A DNA stretch of 43,149 nucleotides from Streptomyces sp. TSRI0107 (GTDB lineage: Bacteria > Actinomycetota > Actinomycetes > Streptomycetales > Streptomycetaceae). The stretch is from NCBI RefSeq assembly GCF_001905845.1, contig NZ_LIVZ01000024.1, positions 1 to 43,149 of the forward strand. The letters are read 5' to 3'. Positions 34,597-42,952 of this stretch are shown here, piece after piece (position 1 is the stretch's first letter; every line of letters begins with the position of its first letter). The position numbers were made by a program, and so were the translations under genes. The notes beneath the pieces were generated by a model. The model saw only the letters and a program-made list of their open reading frames with translations, did no database searches and was not told where the DNA came from.

Positions 34597-35630
34597 CCAC
34601 CAGCCCCCACACCACACCCGCCGCCGAGGACGCCTCCCCCGGGACAGTCACCACCTTCGATGCGTTCGCCCGGTTCGCCCACGCCGCCCCGCCCGCTCCC
34701 CCGCAGCCGGGCCAGCCGGCACGCTCGGTGGAGGAACGCCTGGCCTACCACTCGCAGTTCGTCACCGTGCGTACCCCGGCCATCGAGAGCCTCTCGCGCA
34801 ACGTGCGCACGCTGATGATCCTCGGCCGCAGCCAGAGCGTCACCGCCCGCCCGTCCCTGATCGTCACCGGGCCGGCCACCACCGGCAAGACCACCGCGCT
34901 GCTCGAGGTCGGCCGGACCTGCCACCTGGCCCACACCCGCCGCGCCGCCCCGGGCGACACCAGCGTGCCCGTGGCGTATGTGCTGGTGCCGCCCGGCGCC
35001 ACCGCCAAGACTCTGGCCTGCGAGTTCGCCCGCTATCTCGGTATCCCCGTCACCACCCGCATGACCACCGCGCAGATCACGACCGCCGTCTGCCACACCT
35101 ACACCGCGGCCGGTGTCAAGCTCGTGCTGATCGACGAGATCCACCGGCTCAACCCCCGCACCTCCAACGGCGCGGAGGCCGCCGACTGGCTCAAGGACCT
35201 CACCGAGCGCGTCGGCGCCACGTTCGTGTACGCGGGCATCGACGTCACCGCCAGCACGGTTTTCAGCGGAGTCCGCGGCGCACAGCTGGCCGGACGCGCC
35301 TCACTCATCGACTGCGGGGCACTGCCCGCCCGCGCCGGATCACGCGAGCCGTTCCGGGAGCTCATCGCCGCGCTGGAAGCAGCCCTCGACCTCCGCTCCC
35401 ACCGCACCGGCAGCCTGCCCAGGCTCGCCCCCTACCTGCACGAACGGACCGCCGGACGCATCGGCAGCCTGGCCCGCCTCATCCGCCAGGCGGCCATCGA
35501 AGCCCTCCTCGACGGCCAAGAACGCATCACCAAGACACTGCTGGACTCCATCGCGCTGGACCACCTCGCCGAGGAGCACTACCGGCCCCGAACCCCGACA
35601 AGCCGCCGCACCCGACCCAGCAGCCGGTGA
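34593..35630 (+). CDS. TnsC/TniB-like AAA ATPase
   Basis: 345 residues from GTG 34593, overlapping the transposase stop. Walker A GPATTGKT at 93-100, Walker B LVLIDE (177-182) followed by IHRLNPRT, and a sensor-like VYAGIDVTAS (about 212). C-terminal helices include GRIGSLARLIRQAAIEALLD, typical of TniB/TnsC proteins that form filaments on target DNA and activate the transposase. The first 65 residues are a Pro-rich lead with ERLAYHSQFVTVRTP. Length and motif spacing are normal for the family. Coupled to TniQ downstream. Confidence 0.9.
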   Translation: MTTSPHTTPAAEDASPGTVTTFDAFARFAHAAPPAPPQPGQPARSVEERLAYHSQFVTVRTPAIESLSRNVRTLMILGRSQSVTARPSLIVTGPATTGKTTALLEVGRTCHLAHTRRAAPGDTSVPVAYVLVPPGATAKTLACEFARYLGIPVTTRMTTAQITTAVCHTYTAAGVKLVLIDEIHRLNPRTSNGAEAADWLKDLTERVGATFVYAGIDVTASTVFSGVRGAQLAGRASLIDCGALPARAGSREPFRELIAALEAALDLRSHRTGSLPRLAPYLHERTAGRIGSLARLIRQAAIEALLDGQERITKTLLDSIALDHLAEEHYRPRTPTSRRTRPSSR

Positions 35631-36538
35631 CCGCGCACGCCTGGAGCAGCCCGGTGGTGCGGGCACGCACGATGTGGCCGTCCCAGCCCGGCGCCCTGCG
35701 GACCAGGCCCCTGCCCCGCGAGTCAGCAGCCTCCTACCTCACCCGCCTCGCAGGCACCTACCAACTGACCGCCGCCCAGCTCCTGGACGGCCTGAACATC
35801 GCCACCACCGGTACCTTCGCGTCCCCGCCCGCCACCGACATCCACCTCAGCGCCGAAGCCGCTCACCGGCTGTCCGCCTTCACCCGCATCCCGCCCGCAC
35901 ACCTCACCCGCGCGCTGGCCCGTCAGCCCCCACCCGCCTCCATCGGCATGGCCCGCGCCGCCATCGCCCGCTGGCAGCCCGTCCCGCCCGCCGTGCAGCC
36001 GCTGCTGGCCTGCACCGCCTGCACCATCCGCCGCAGCCCGCACCAAGCCGCCCCAGCGTGGAGCCACCCAGCACCCAACTCGCCCCGGATCATGATCTGC
36101 ACCCCCCACCAGCAGGCCTCCAGCGACGCCCGGCACCCCGCCCCGCTCGACATCCGCCCCGTCCCCGAGCTCACCCGGCCCCGCCCCACAGCCCGCCGCG
36201 CGACGACAGCCTCCCTGAGCTGGGCATCGACGATCACCACACGCTGGTACGACCACCAACAGCACCTGCACCAGCGGTGGCTCACACGCCTTGACCGCCT
36301 CACCGACGCCAATCCCCACATCCCCCCAGGCCCGGCCTCCCCAGCTCTGACCTGCCGGGACCTGATCACCTATCCCGAGACGCTCATCCTCGCCACGGCC
36401 CTTGACCGCCTGCCCCCGCACCCCCTGACCCGCGCGCAGCAGACCGCCTTCCTCCACAACCTCTCCGACCGCCTCCGGCTGCCCCGCCTCGCACCCGCCG
36501 ACCACGACCTGCTCTGGCAACGCCTGCACGCCCGCTGA
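35627..36538 (+). CDS. TniQ-family protein
   Basis: 303 residues. GTG 35627 overlaps the stop of the ATPase gene; the open upstream frame is a shadow. Residues 20-55 (RPLPRESAASYLTRLAGTYQ, LTAAQLLDGL) are the N-terminal TniQ motif. A Cys region (LLACTACTIRR; MICTPHQQ) stands where the zinc finger should be, with only part of the usual CxxC/CxxH set visible. Helical C-terminus. In Tn7-like elements TniQ/TnsD chooses the target and contacts TnsC. Last gene of the five-gene coupled operon. Codons for Thr and Pro are strikingly C-rich. Confidence 0.85.
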   Translation: MTAHAWSSPVVRARTMWPSQPGALRTRPLPRESAASYLTRLAGTYQLTAAQLLDGLNIATTGTFASPPATDIHLSAEAAHRLSAFTRIPPAHLTRALARQPPPASIGMARAAIARWQPVPPAVQPLLACTACTIRRSPHQAAPAWSHPAPNSPRIMICTPHQQASSDARHPAPLDIRPVPELTRPRPTARRATTASLSWASTITTRWYDHQQHLHQRWLTRLDRLTDANPHIPPGPASPALTCRDLITYPETLILATALDRLPPHPLTRAQQTAFLHNLSDRLRLPRLAPADHDLLWQRLHAR

Positions 36539-36794
36539 ACAACCCGCTTCCACCAGCCGGGAACAGCCGCCAACTCCCCCTGCCTACAGGCGCGCCGACC
36601 ACACTGCGCAAAAGCCGGCACGACGCTCAGCTCACTGCGCAGAGAAAACGCCCAGCTCAACCCACGCATCGCCCATCCCCAACGCCTCGGCCCGGCGCAA
36701 GCCTCCCCTGGGATCCAGACGTACCACTCAGTACAGCTGAGCAACAGCAGGTCACAACCAAGATCATTCAGCCTGCGCGACAGGTACGCCACAT
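36539..36794. other. boundary region after the Tns operon
   Basis: 256 bp between TniQ and a helicase fragment. One plus frame reads TTLSSLRRENAQLN at about 36620-36665, like the tail of a short helix-turn-helix or coiled-coil protein, perhaps a lost small gene of the element. I looked for TGT...ACA-type transposon ends here and found no convincing inverted partner. Confidence 0.4.
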
Positions 36795-38399
36795 TCGCTG
36801 GAGAACGACCCGGTGCTCACCTCGCTGGGGGTGCGCACCACCACCAACGCAATCCAACTGGCGCTGTGGGCCGGGTCCGGTCCGGTGGTCGTGCTCGCCA
36901 CGTACGCCTCTCTCGTGGACCGCGAGGACATTGACGCGGCGGGCCGGCGCGTGCACCGCGCGTTCCTCGCCAGCTGTCGTGTGCTCGGGGAAGGCGTCGA
37001 CATCACCGGTGAGCGGGGGGTCGAGGCCGTGTGCTTCGCCGACACCCGCACCTCTCAGGTCGAGATCGTGCAGAACATCGGCCGGGCGCTGCGGCCCAAT
37101 CTCGACGGCACGACCAAGGTCGCCCGCATCATCGTGCCCGTCTTCCTCCAGCCCGGCGAAGAGCCGACCGACATGGTCGCCAGCGCCTCCTATGCCCCGC
37201 TCGTGGCCGTGCTCCAGGGCCTGCGCTCCCACTCCGAGCACCTCGTGGAGCAACTCGCCAACAGGGCCCTGAGTAGCGGCAAGCGGAAGGTCCACGTCCA
37301 ACGGGACGAAGAAGGCCACATCGTCGCCACCACCGGCCAAGAAGGGCAGGAGACGCAGAACGGTGACATGGTGGAGTCCGACCTGCTGCAGTTCTCCAGC
37401 CCTCGTGACCCCGCCACCATCGCCGCGTTCCTGCGCACCCGCGTCTACCGGCCGGAATCCCTGGTCTGGCTGCAGGGCTACCAGGCCCTCCTGCGCTGGC
37501 GAGCCGAGCACGGCATCACTGGCCTGCACGCCGTCCCCTATGAGGAGCAGACGACGGTGGGCGTGACGAAAGATTTTCCCCTGGGCAGGTGGGTGCACCA
37601 GCAGCGGAAAGCCCTGCGGGCCGGAGAGCTGGAACCTCGGCGTAAGGAACTCCTCGAGGCGCCGGAAGCCGGGATGGTCTGGGAACCAGGCGAAGAAGCC
37701 TGGGAGAAGAAGCTGGCGGTCCTGCGCTCGTACCACCGTGCGCACGGGCACATGGCCCCGAGGCAGGACGCCCTGTGGGACGACCCCGCCGACGGCAAGC
37801 CCGTCCCCATCGGTCAGCTACTAGCGAATCTCCGTCGCAGGGACGGCCTCGGCAAGAACCCCGAACGCGTACAGACACGGGCCGCACAACTCACCGAGAT
37901 CGACCCCGACTGGAACTGCCCCTGGCCCCTGGACTGGCAACGCTACTACCGCATCCTCGCCCACCTCGCGGAGGACGAGCCCAGCGGGGTACTGCCCGAC
38001 ATCCAGCCCGGCGTGACGTTCGACGGCGACGACCTCGGACGATGGCTGCAACGGCAGAAACAGCCGGGCACCTGGGCGCAGCTGTCCGACGAGCAGCAGC
38101 AGCGGCTGTCCAAGCTGGGCGTGAAGCCCGCTGAGCGGCCCACTCCGGCGCCGGTGGCCCAGAGGGCTGGGAAGGCGTCCGCAGCCTTCCAGCGCGGTTT
38201 GGCGGCCCTCACCCAGTGGATCCAGCGCGAGGGCGTTCAAAAGCCAGTGCCGAGGGGACACGTCGAATGCGTTGTCATCGACGGCCAGGAGCACCAGCAC
38301 AAGCTCGGCGTATGGCTATCGAATACCAAGACCCGCCGTGACAAACTCAGCCACGACCAACGCACCGCACTCGCCGCACTCGGCATCGAATGGGCGTAG
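36795..38399 (+). pseudogene. helicase with helicase-associated repeats, 5'-truncated and internally deleted
   Basis: The reading SLENDPVLTSLGVRTTTN begins abruptly at about 36795, inside what should be the first RecA lobe after Walker A. It goes on to VVVLATYASL and then, at about 36945-36955, jumps directly to RAFLASCRVLGEGVDITG and QNIGRALR (motifs V and VI). The DEAH box and the TAT motif between them are missing, so both the N-terminus and a central block are lost while the frame is kept. The rest has several helicase-associated modules (LVWLQGYQALLRWRAEHG, LGRWVHQQRKALRAG, LGRWLQRQKQPGTWAQLS) and ends normally. It cannot act as an ATPase. A 528-residue product from GTG 36813 is possible. 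Confidence 0.75.
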
Positions 38400-38920
38400 C
38401 CGCAGATTCTGTGGGGTGCTGAAGCGTGGCGTGTCCCGCGGGGCGCCTGGACACGCCCTACAACAGACGTACGCATCGGTGAATGTGGGTCAGGAGCGCC
38501 GGTCGGGCTCGAGGGCCGGGCGGTTGGGCAGCCGGGGCGGCCTCCGACATCGCATACGGCGACCATGCCGGCGAGATCGGCCTCGGGCAGCAGCACCTCA
38601 CCCTCGCCCCGCGGCCGGAGGCAGGGCGTCCGTTCGCGGCCACCGTCGCATACCGGTACCCCACCAACATCCTCCGGCAAGATCTGCCTCGCGAACCCTC
38701 CGGTCTCCGCCAGACGGTACGGAAGCGCCATGGCAGGTCGGCGGCGCCGTCAGCCTCGTATCGTCCCGGGCTCGCTGCGCGAGTACGCCAGGGCCTCCCC
38801 GCCGACAGGGGAGTATCCCGTACACGGCCGTGTGGTCACGGACGGCCGGTGACTGGCTCGCGCCGTACCCACGACGAAGGCCCGGACCGTCACAGATGAC
38901 GGCCGGGGCCCTGTCGCCGA
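38400..38920. other. no clear gene
   Basis: 521 bp. A 40-codon plus frame at 38730-38852 (MAGRRRRQPRIVPGSLREYA) has GGAAG 4 bases before its ATG and could be a tiny basic protein or a gene tail. On the minus strand MALPYRLAETGGFARQILPE near 38731 is also open. Neither is convincing. Confidence 0.4.
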
Positions 38921-39463
38921 CTAGCCGAGGCTGGCGCCGAACTCCCCGTTCTCGGCTTCTTCCGCGGTGAGCTGCACCGTGCCCCGGTGCGAGACTTCGA
39001 CTTTGTAGAAACGCTCGCCTCTCGGTACGTCGGGGACTGCGACGGCGAAGTCGCACGAGTTGTAGCCGGTCTTCTCGCTGTCACCGAGCTGCCCGGTGGC
39101 GATGACGTCCCCCTTCGCCCCATACACGGTGACGGACGTGCCTTCGCTGATGTCGTCGTAGCCACCGGTGCCACTGCAGGTGTCGCCAAGGGTGAGGGCG
39201 TCCTCGGTGAGGGAGAACGTTCCCGTCAGCGTGAACGTCCCCGGTTCGTCAGAGCTCTTGGCGGTGATGGCCCAGATGCCGCCCATCAGGCCGGCGCCGA
39301 CGGCGAGGCCGAGGAGCCCGGCGGCGAGCGGGCTGAGTCTGCCCTTCGCCGCCGCGGGCGGGATGGGCGGCTGCTGCGGGACGCCCGGGGTGGGCGGGGC
39401 CGCGGGCTGCGGCGGGGTGATGGGCTGCGGCGGGGTGGTGGGCTGCTCGGGCAGGTTGGTCAT
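38921..39463 (-). CDS. membrane-anchored protein with extracytoplasmic domain, 180 aa
   Basis: ATG 39463 with GGGGGGA 3 bases upstream. The layout is classic for Streptomyces: a Pro/Gln-rich cytoplasmic lead (NLPEQPTTPPQPITPPQPAA), one membrane helix at about 45-65 (LAAGLLGLAVGAGLMGGIWA), then an external beta-rich domain of about 110 residues with two Cys (LGDTCSGTGGYD; YNSCDFAVAV) likely bonded. Residues GTFTLTGTFSLTEDAL start the domain. Function unknown; single gene. Confidence 0.78.
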   Translation of the reverse strand: MTNLPEQPTTPPQPITPPQPAAPPTPGVPQQPPIPPAAAKGRLSPLAAGLLGLAVGAGLMGGIWAITAKSSDEPGTFTLTGTFSLTEDALTLGDTCSGTGGYDDISEGTSVTVYGAKGDVIATGQLGDSEKTGYNSCDFAVAVPDVPRGERFYKVEVSHRGTVQLTAEEAENGEFGASLG

Positions 39464-39566
39464 GGTCCCCCCAGGGATGAGATGGGGCGGCAGGCTACCG
39501 TCAGATGATGTCGGACAAGCCGGGTCCGTTGAAGGTTCACCAATTCGAGACCAGGCACAGAGCCCG

Positions 39567-39717
39567 GTCCTCCCCAGCAACGTGGAGGTGCTCCGGCGCG
39601 GCAGACGCAGGACTCACCCGGGTCCGCATCCTGCCAGCCGACGCAGGAATATTCCGCGGCCCGGCTCGACGTACTTCGACGCTCCCGCGTCCTCCCCAGC
39701 GACGTGGAGGTGCTCCG
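39567..39717 (+). CRISPR. three-unit type I-E-like CRISPR remnant
   Basis: Two 29-bp repeats at 39567-39595 and 39689-39717 are identical except for one base (CAACG against CGACG in the loop). They start GTCCTCCCCAGC and end GGAGGTGCTCCG, the I-E repeat style. Their distance is 122 bp, twice 61. At the exact midpoint, 39628-39656, lies a degenerate repeat (starts ATCCTGCCAGCC, ends ATTCCG) whose stem has changed on both sides and still pairs (CCTGC/GCAGG instead of CCTCC/GGAGG). Both spacers (39596-39627, 39657-39688) are 32 bp. No cas genes and no further convincing unit on either side. Confidence 0.68.
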
Positions 39718-40479
39718 CCGATCGAGACCGAGGGCATGCTGCCCCCGTTATCCCTTTCGCGGCCCTGCAAAGGGGGCCGCTGGCCTCCGAGCCCGGCACG
39801 GCTGTTGCCCCCTGCCGATGGGACCACCCGGGGTGGTGCCACCGAATCCTAGGAATGCCGCCCTACCCACCAGCACGAATTCGGTCTTCCACTAGGTGTT
39901 CATCCGCCTCGGAGCTCTCCCGGCGGGTAACCGACACCAGCTCCTTCAAGGGATACCCGGCGCTCAATCACCAACGGTTTCGCCCGGGCCGGTCCCCTGT
40001 TCCACCAGGAACTTGCTCACCTCGTCGACGAGGGAGCCCGTGGCACGGCCAGTCTCCTCTTCCCCTGGGGATGCCTAACTCGCCCAGCGGGTCCGCTCCA
40101 TGGCCGGGCGGCTTCTCAAGCAGCAGGCATCGCGTGCCTCGCCCCCGCATCCGCAGCGCCCGTCCCGGACTGCCGCCGCCTAAGCATGAGCAGATGTCGG
40201 CAGAGCACCGAGCCAGTAGTCCTGTCACCCTGCCGCTGCGAGAACGCCGTGCCGACTGCCAATCGGGCAGGGTGCGCGGCGGCGGACAGGGGCGCACATC
40301 CCGGGTGAGGGGCATCGGGCGCGACTCGCGTGCAGGGCGGCACCGCCGCAGCCCGCAGCGTCGCAGGTGGCTGTACCGCGCCCCCAGACGTCCGAGCAAG
40401 GGCTTCCGGGACCAGGCCGCCGCGGACGGGGCTTGCCTTGAACCGTCTACGGAAGTCGTAGCGTTCGTGCGGAAATGTT
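39718..40479. other. no clear gene
   Basis: 762 bp. A palindrome-like stretch CCCTTT...AAAGGG at about 39752-39775 follows the CRISPR units. One plus frame near 39966-40080 reads NGFARAGPLFHQELAHLVDE, then GARGTASLLFPWGCL, and may be a gene relic. No complete gene seen on either strand. Confidence 0.4.
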
Positions 40480-40887
40480 TCAGCGCTCCAGGGAGTGGCC
40501 GGCGAGGCCGGCGGCGCACTCGACGAGGCGTGGTACTCGCCGGGGAACGGGATGCAGTTCCTCGAGCACCAGGGACATGGCGCAGGGCGGCCTGCCGCTA
40601 CCTCCGCGGGATGCCTCTTCGTTCACCCATCGTGCGGCATCTACAAGGTTGAGTGCCGTACCTGCGGGCTCGCACGAGAAAACCTTCCACTCCTCCAAGA
40701 CTCGCGGCCCGTCCGGGCCGTCCGGACTCAGGTGTCCGCCACCGTCGTGGAGTGGGCAGTGCTGGTGATGGATGTCCAGCGGCGGGCGGCACCTCTTGAG
40801 GTAGGCCGCGAGCGGGTCACTGCCGTCGGCACGGGGGACGGCGCGGGAGAGCTGGTTCGGCGATCCGGGCAGGGAATGCTTGCCCAT
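40480..40887 (-). CDS. hypothetical protein, 135 aa
   Basis: ATG 40887; the ribosome site is weak. Codon bias is better than on the opposite strand. It has several His and Cys early (DIHHQHCPLHDGGGHL; FSCEPAG), then ALNLVDAARWVNEEASR and an Arg/Leu helix to the end. Could bind a metal. Not recognised, no clear neighbours in the same unit. Confidence 0.42.
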   Translation of the reverse strand: MGKHSLPGSPNQLSRAVPRADGSDPLAAYLKRCRPPLDIHHQHCPLHDGGGHLSPDGPDGPRVLEEWKVFSCEPAGTALNLVDAARWVNEEASRGGSGRPPCAMSLVLEELHPVPRRVPRLVECAAGLAGHSLER

Positions 40888-40989
40888 GGTCTCGACGGTC
40901 AGGGGGCCTTACCGGGACAACGACCAGGCGCAACGTTACGGCCGTGACTTCGCCCACCACCTGGACCAGGCAAGGAACGCGACCCGCTG

Positions 40990-41302
40990 ATGCAGTCCCC
41001 GAAACCCTCGCACCCCGGCGACCGGCAGAGAATCGGCCACTGCCGTCACCCGGTGGACGACCACCCACACCACCCCGACGACGACCGCCGCCTGCTCCGC
41101 GTGATCCTCGCCATTCCGGTAGTGCTGTTGACCCTGGCGGCGGCGTTCTTCCTCAGGCCGGCCATCAACACCCGGCCCGGACGGCGACCGGGACCCGGCC
41201 GCGTACGGCGGGATCCAGCTGGCCAGTGCCTCGGCCGTCGCTTCGGCAGGCGCGGTGGGAGCACTTTGGCTGGCACCCACGGTGCAGCAGGTGACGCGAT
41301 GA
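40990..41302 (+). pseudogene. small two-segment membrane protein with a frameshift
   Basis: The first frame (ATG 40990) has a His/Asp-rich lead and one membrane helix (LLRVILAIPVVLLTLAAAFF) up to about 41170. Then sense moves one frame over: STPGPDGDRDPAAYGGIQLA, a second hydrophobic segment SAVASAGAVGALWLAP and the stop TGA 41300-41302. One extra base (or two missing) near 41165-41180 would restore about 104 residues. Function unknown. Confidence 0.4.
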
Positions 41303-41467
41303 CCACGGGCAGCCCCGGCTGTGACCCTGGCAGTGACGGCAGCAGTCCGATGGGAGCCCAACAGAGCATAAGATCTCCGATCTTCGCGTGAGGTGATCTT
41401 GCGTACATCGCAGCCTGTGGCAGATGCCTGCTTCGCGGTGTTCATTGCTGGTTGGCATGATGGTCCC

Positions 41468-42031
41468 GTGGCAGAGCCGACCTTTCGATACCATCCGGAT
41501 CCGCTGGCTACCGGGTCCGCGGTGCGCACCGACCATGTCTGCAGTGTCTGTGGCGTGCATCGACAGATTCGCTATCGAGGCCCCATCTACGGTCGCCAAC
41601 CTGATTCCCTTTGCCTTCACTGCATCCACTCCGGGGCAGCGTCAAGTGCCCTGAGCGTCTCAGCCGGAGGCGATGAGGACTTCGACATGCTTGCGGTGTT
41701 CAGCGATGCCGTTGACGTACCCGACGGCGTTCCTCTGCCGGTCGTCGAAGAGATCACCCGACGCACTCCCGGCTTTGCCGGTTGGCAGCAGGGGTCCTGG
41801 CTGTACCACTGCGACGACGGCGCGGCCTTTCTCGGGCCTGCCGGTTATCACGAGCTCGAGGCCTACCCGGAGGCTCTAGCCATGCTCCGTATAGATCATC
41901 AGCGTTACGGCTGGGCGCCGTCAGAAACCGAACATTTCCTGCGGGCCCTGGACCGGGCTGGAGAGCCGACCGCCTACCTGTTCCGCTGCTTGCACTGCGG
42001 CACAGGCCTGGCATCCTGGGACGTCGGCTGA
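41468..42031 (+). CDS. CbrC family protein (UPF0167)
   Basis: 187 residues from GTG 41468, chosen because the family begins with PTFRYHPDPLATGS; the frame is open 25 codons further up without a ribosome site. Zinc-type pairs C25/C28 (VCSVCG) and C49/C52 (LCLHC) precede the family-typical GFAGWQQGSWLYHCDDGAAF, then LGPAGYHELEAYPEAL. A second CLHCG pair lies near the end. CbrC is linked to colicin E2 tolerance in Escherichia coli, but the molecular role is unknown. Intact and normal in length. Single-gene unit. Confidence 0.85.
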   Translation: MAEPTFRYHPDPLATGSAVRTDHVCSVCGVHRQIRYRGPIYGRQPDSLCLHCIHSGAASSALSVSAGGDEDFDMLAVFSDAVDVPDGVPLPVVEEITRRTPGFAGWQQGSWLYHCDDGAAFLGPAGYHELEAYPEALAMLRIDHQRYGWAPSETEHFLRALDRAGEPTAYLFRCLHCGTGLASWDVG

Positions 42032-42276
42032 GCTTCCACGAAGCTCTTTGGTCCGCTCGGTACGCGGCGCGGGGGTGACCCGGCCCCGGCCGCCCGCTGG
42101 TCCTTTCGAAGAACCGGCAACCCGCCACCCGCTACGACGTCGGACGCATCCTCGCCACCGGCGAGGCATACAGCCGGCCCGCTCATCACAAGACAGGCAC
42201 CAAACCAAACTCCGTCGCGGCAGTTGATCCTCCACTCAAGCTCACCACTACGAACCAGACGATGTTGGATAGCGGC

Positions 42277-42597
42277 ATGGTGAGACGCAAGAAGGAGAAG
42301 AAGAACCGGCCCTCCTGGGGCATTCCGCAGGGGATCGTCCTGCTGGCAACGCCGGAGGGCTGGCGCACCAGCGTCCTCACCATGGAAGGCGGAATGCTCT
42401 GTCGACGCCTGGACGTGCCGAACCACACCGACCCAGAAGACGCGCAAGCCGCAGCGGCAGCGATGGTCGCAGAACTCGCCCGGGACTTCCACGGCACCAA
42501 CGTTGAGGTGAACTGGGAGCCGACCCAGGAACCCTGGTCATGGACCGCCCAAGTCACCCTTGCCGCCGGAAGCGAACCGGCTTCGCTGAACGCCTAG
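42277..42597 (+). CDS. small hypothetical protein, 106 aa
   Basis: ATG 42277 (VRRKKEKKNRPSWGIPQGIV) is preferred over ATG 42262, since the basic lead starts there. Then LLATPEGWRTSVLTMEGGML, an alpha helix (EDAQAAAAAMVAELARDFHG) and a beta-rich, Trp-containing end (WEPTQEPWSWTAQVTL). Good codon bias. Not recognised. No partner gene adjacent. Confidence 0.6.
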   Translation: MVRRKKEKKNRPSWGIPQGIVLLATPEGWRTSVLTMEGGMLCRRLDVPNHTDPEDAQAAAAAMVAELARDFHGTNVEVNWEPTQEPWSWTAQVTLAAGSEPASLNA

Positions 42598-42952
42598 GTC
42601 AAGCGTCAAGTTGAGTGTGTGTTTGTGAACTCGGGGCACACCGGCTGGAGCACCAGCAACCTCGGTCACACCGAAGACGCGCGCCGTCGGCATTGCGAGA
42701 GACACCGACCGATGCGGCGGCCTTCGCGCGGAGGTTCCAGAACTGGCGGGCTTCCGTGAGTCAGCCTGGTCCCGCACGGAGATGGAGCGCAGCCAGGCGC
42801 TGCAGACGCCAGCGCATCTGCTGGGCGTCTTCAAGTCGAACGACTCGCCCATGCCCTCGCCCTCGTCCCTTCGGTCCAGGCGTGAGCGTCGGTGTAGTCC
42901 TTCCGTGCCTCCCAAAAGGCGTCCGAGTCATGTCAGTCGCTCGTGCGCCCTA
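42598..42952. other. no clear gene
   Basis: 355 bp between the 106-aa gene and the insertion sequence; only short frames with poor codon bias. Confidence 0.4.

Noticed and set aside
36783..36800. Right end of the Tns element at the CGCCACA/TTCGC junction
   Set aside because: No matching TGTGGCG inverted partner with a 5-bp duplication was found left of the operon; isolated TGTGGCG matches at 10849 and 41550 are chance-level.
39750..39778. A fourth CRISPR repeat one period downstream
   Set aside because: It has a CCCTTT/AAAGGG stem at the right phase but only about a third of positions match the repeat; not safe to count.
39168..40652. A 494-codon plus-strand frame
   Set aside because: It crosses the CRISPR units and the opposite membrane-protein gene, with no domain and no ribosome site.
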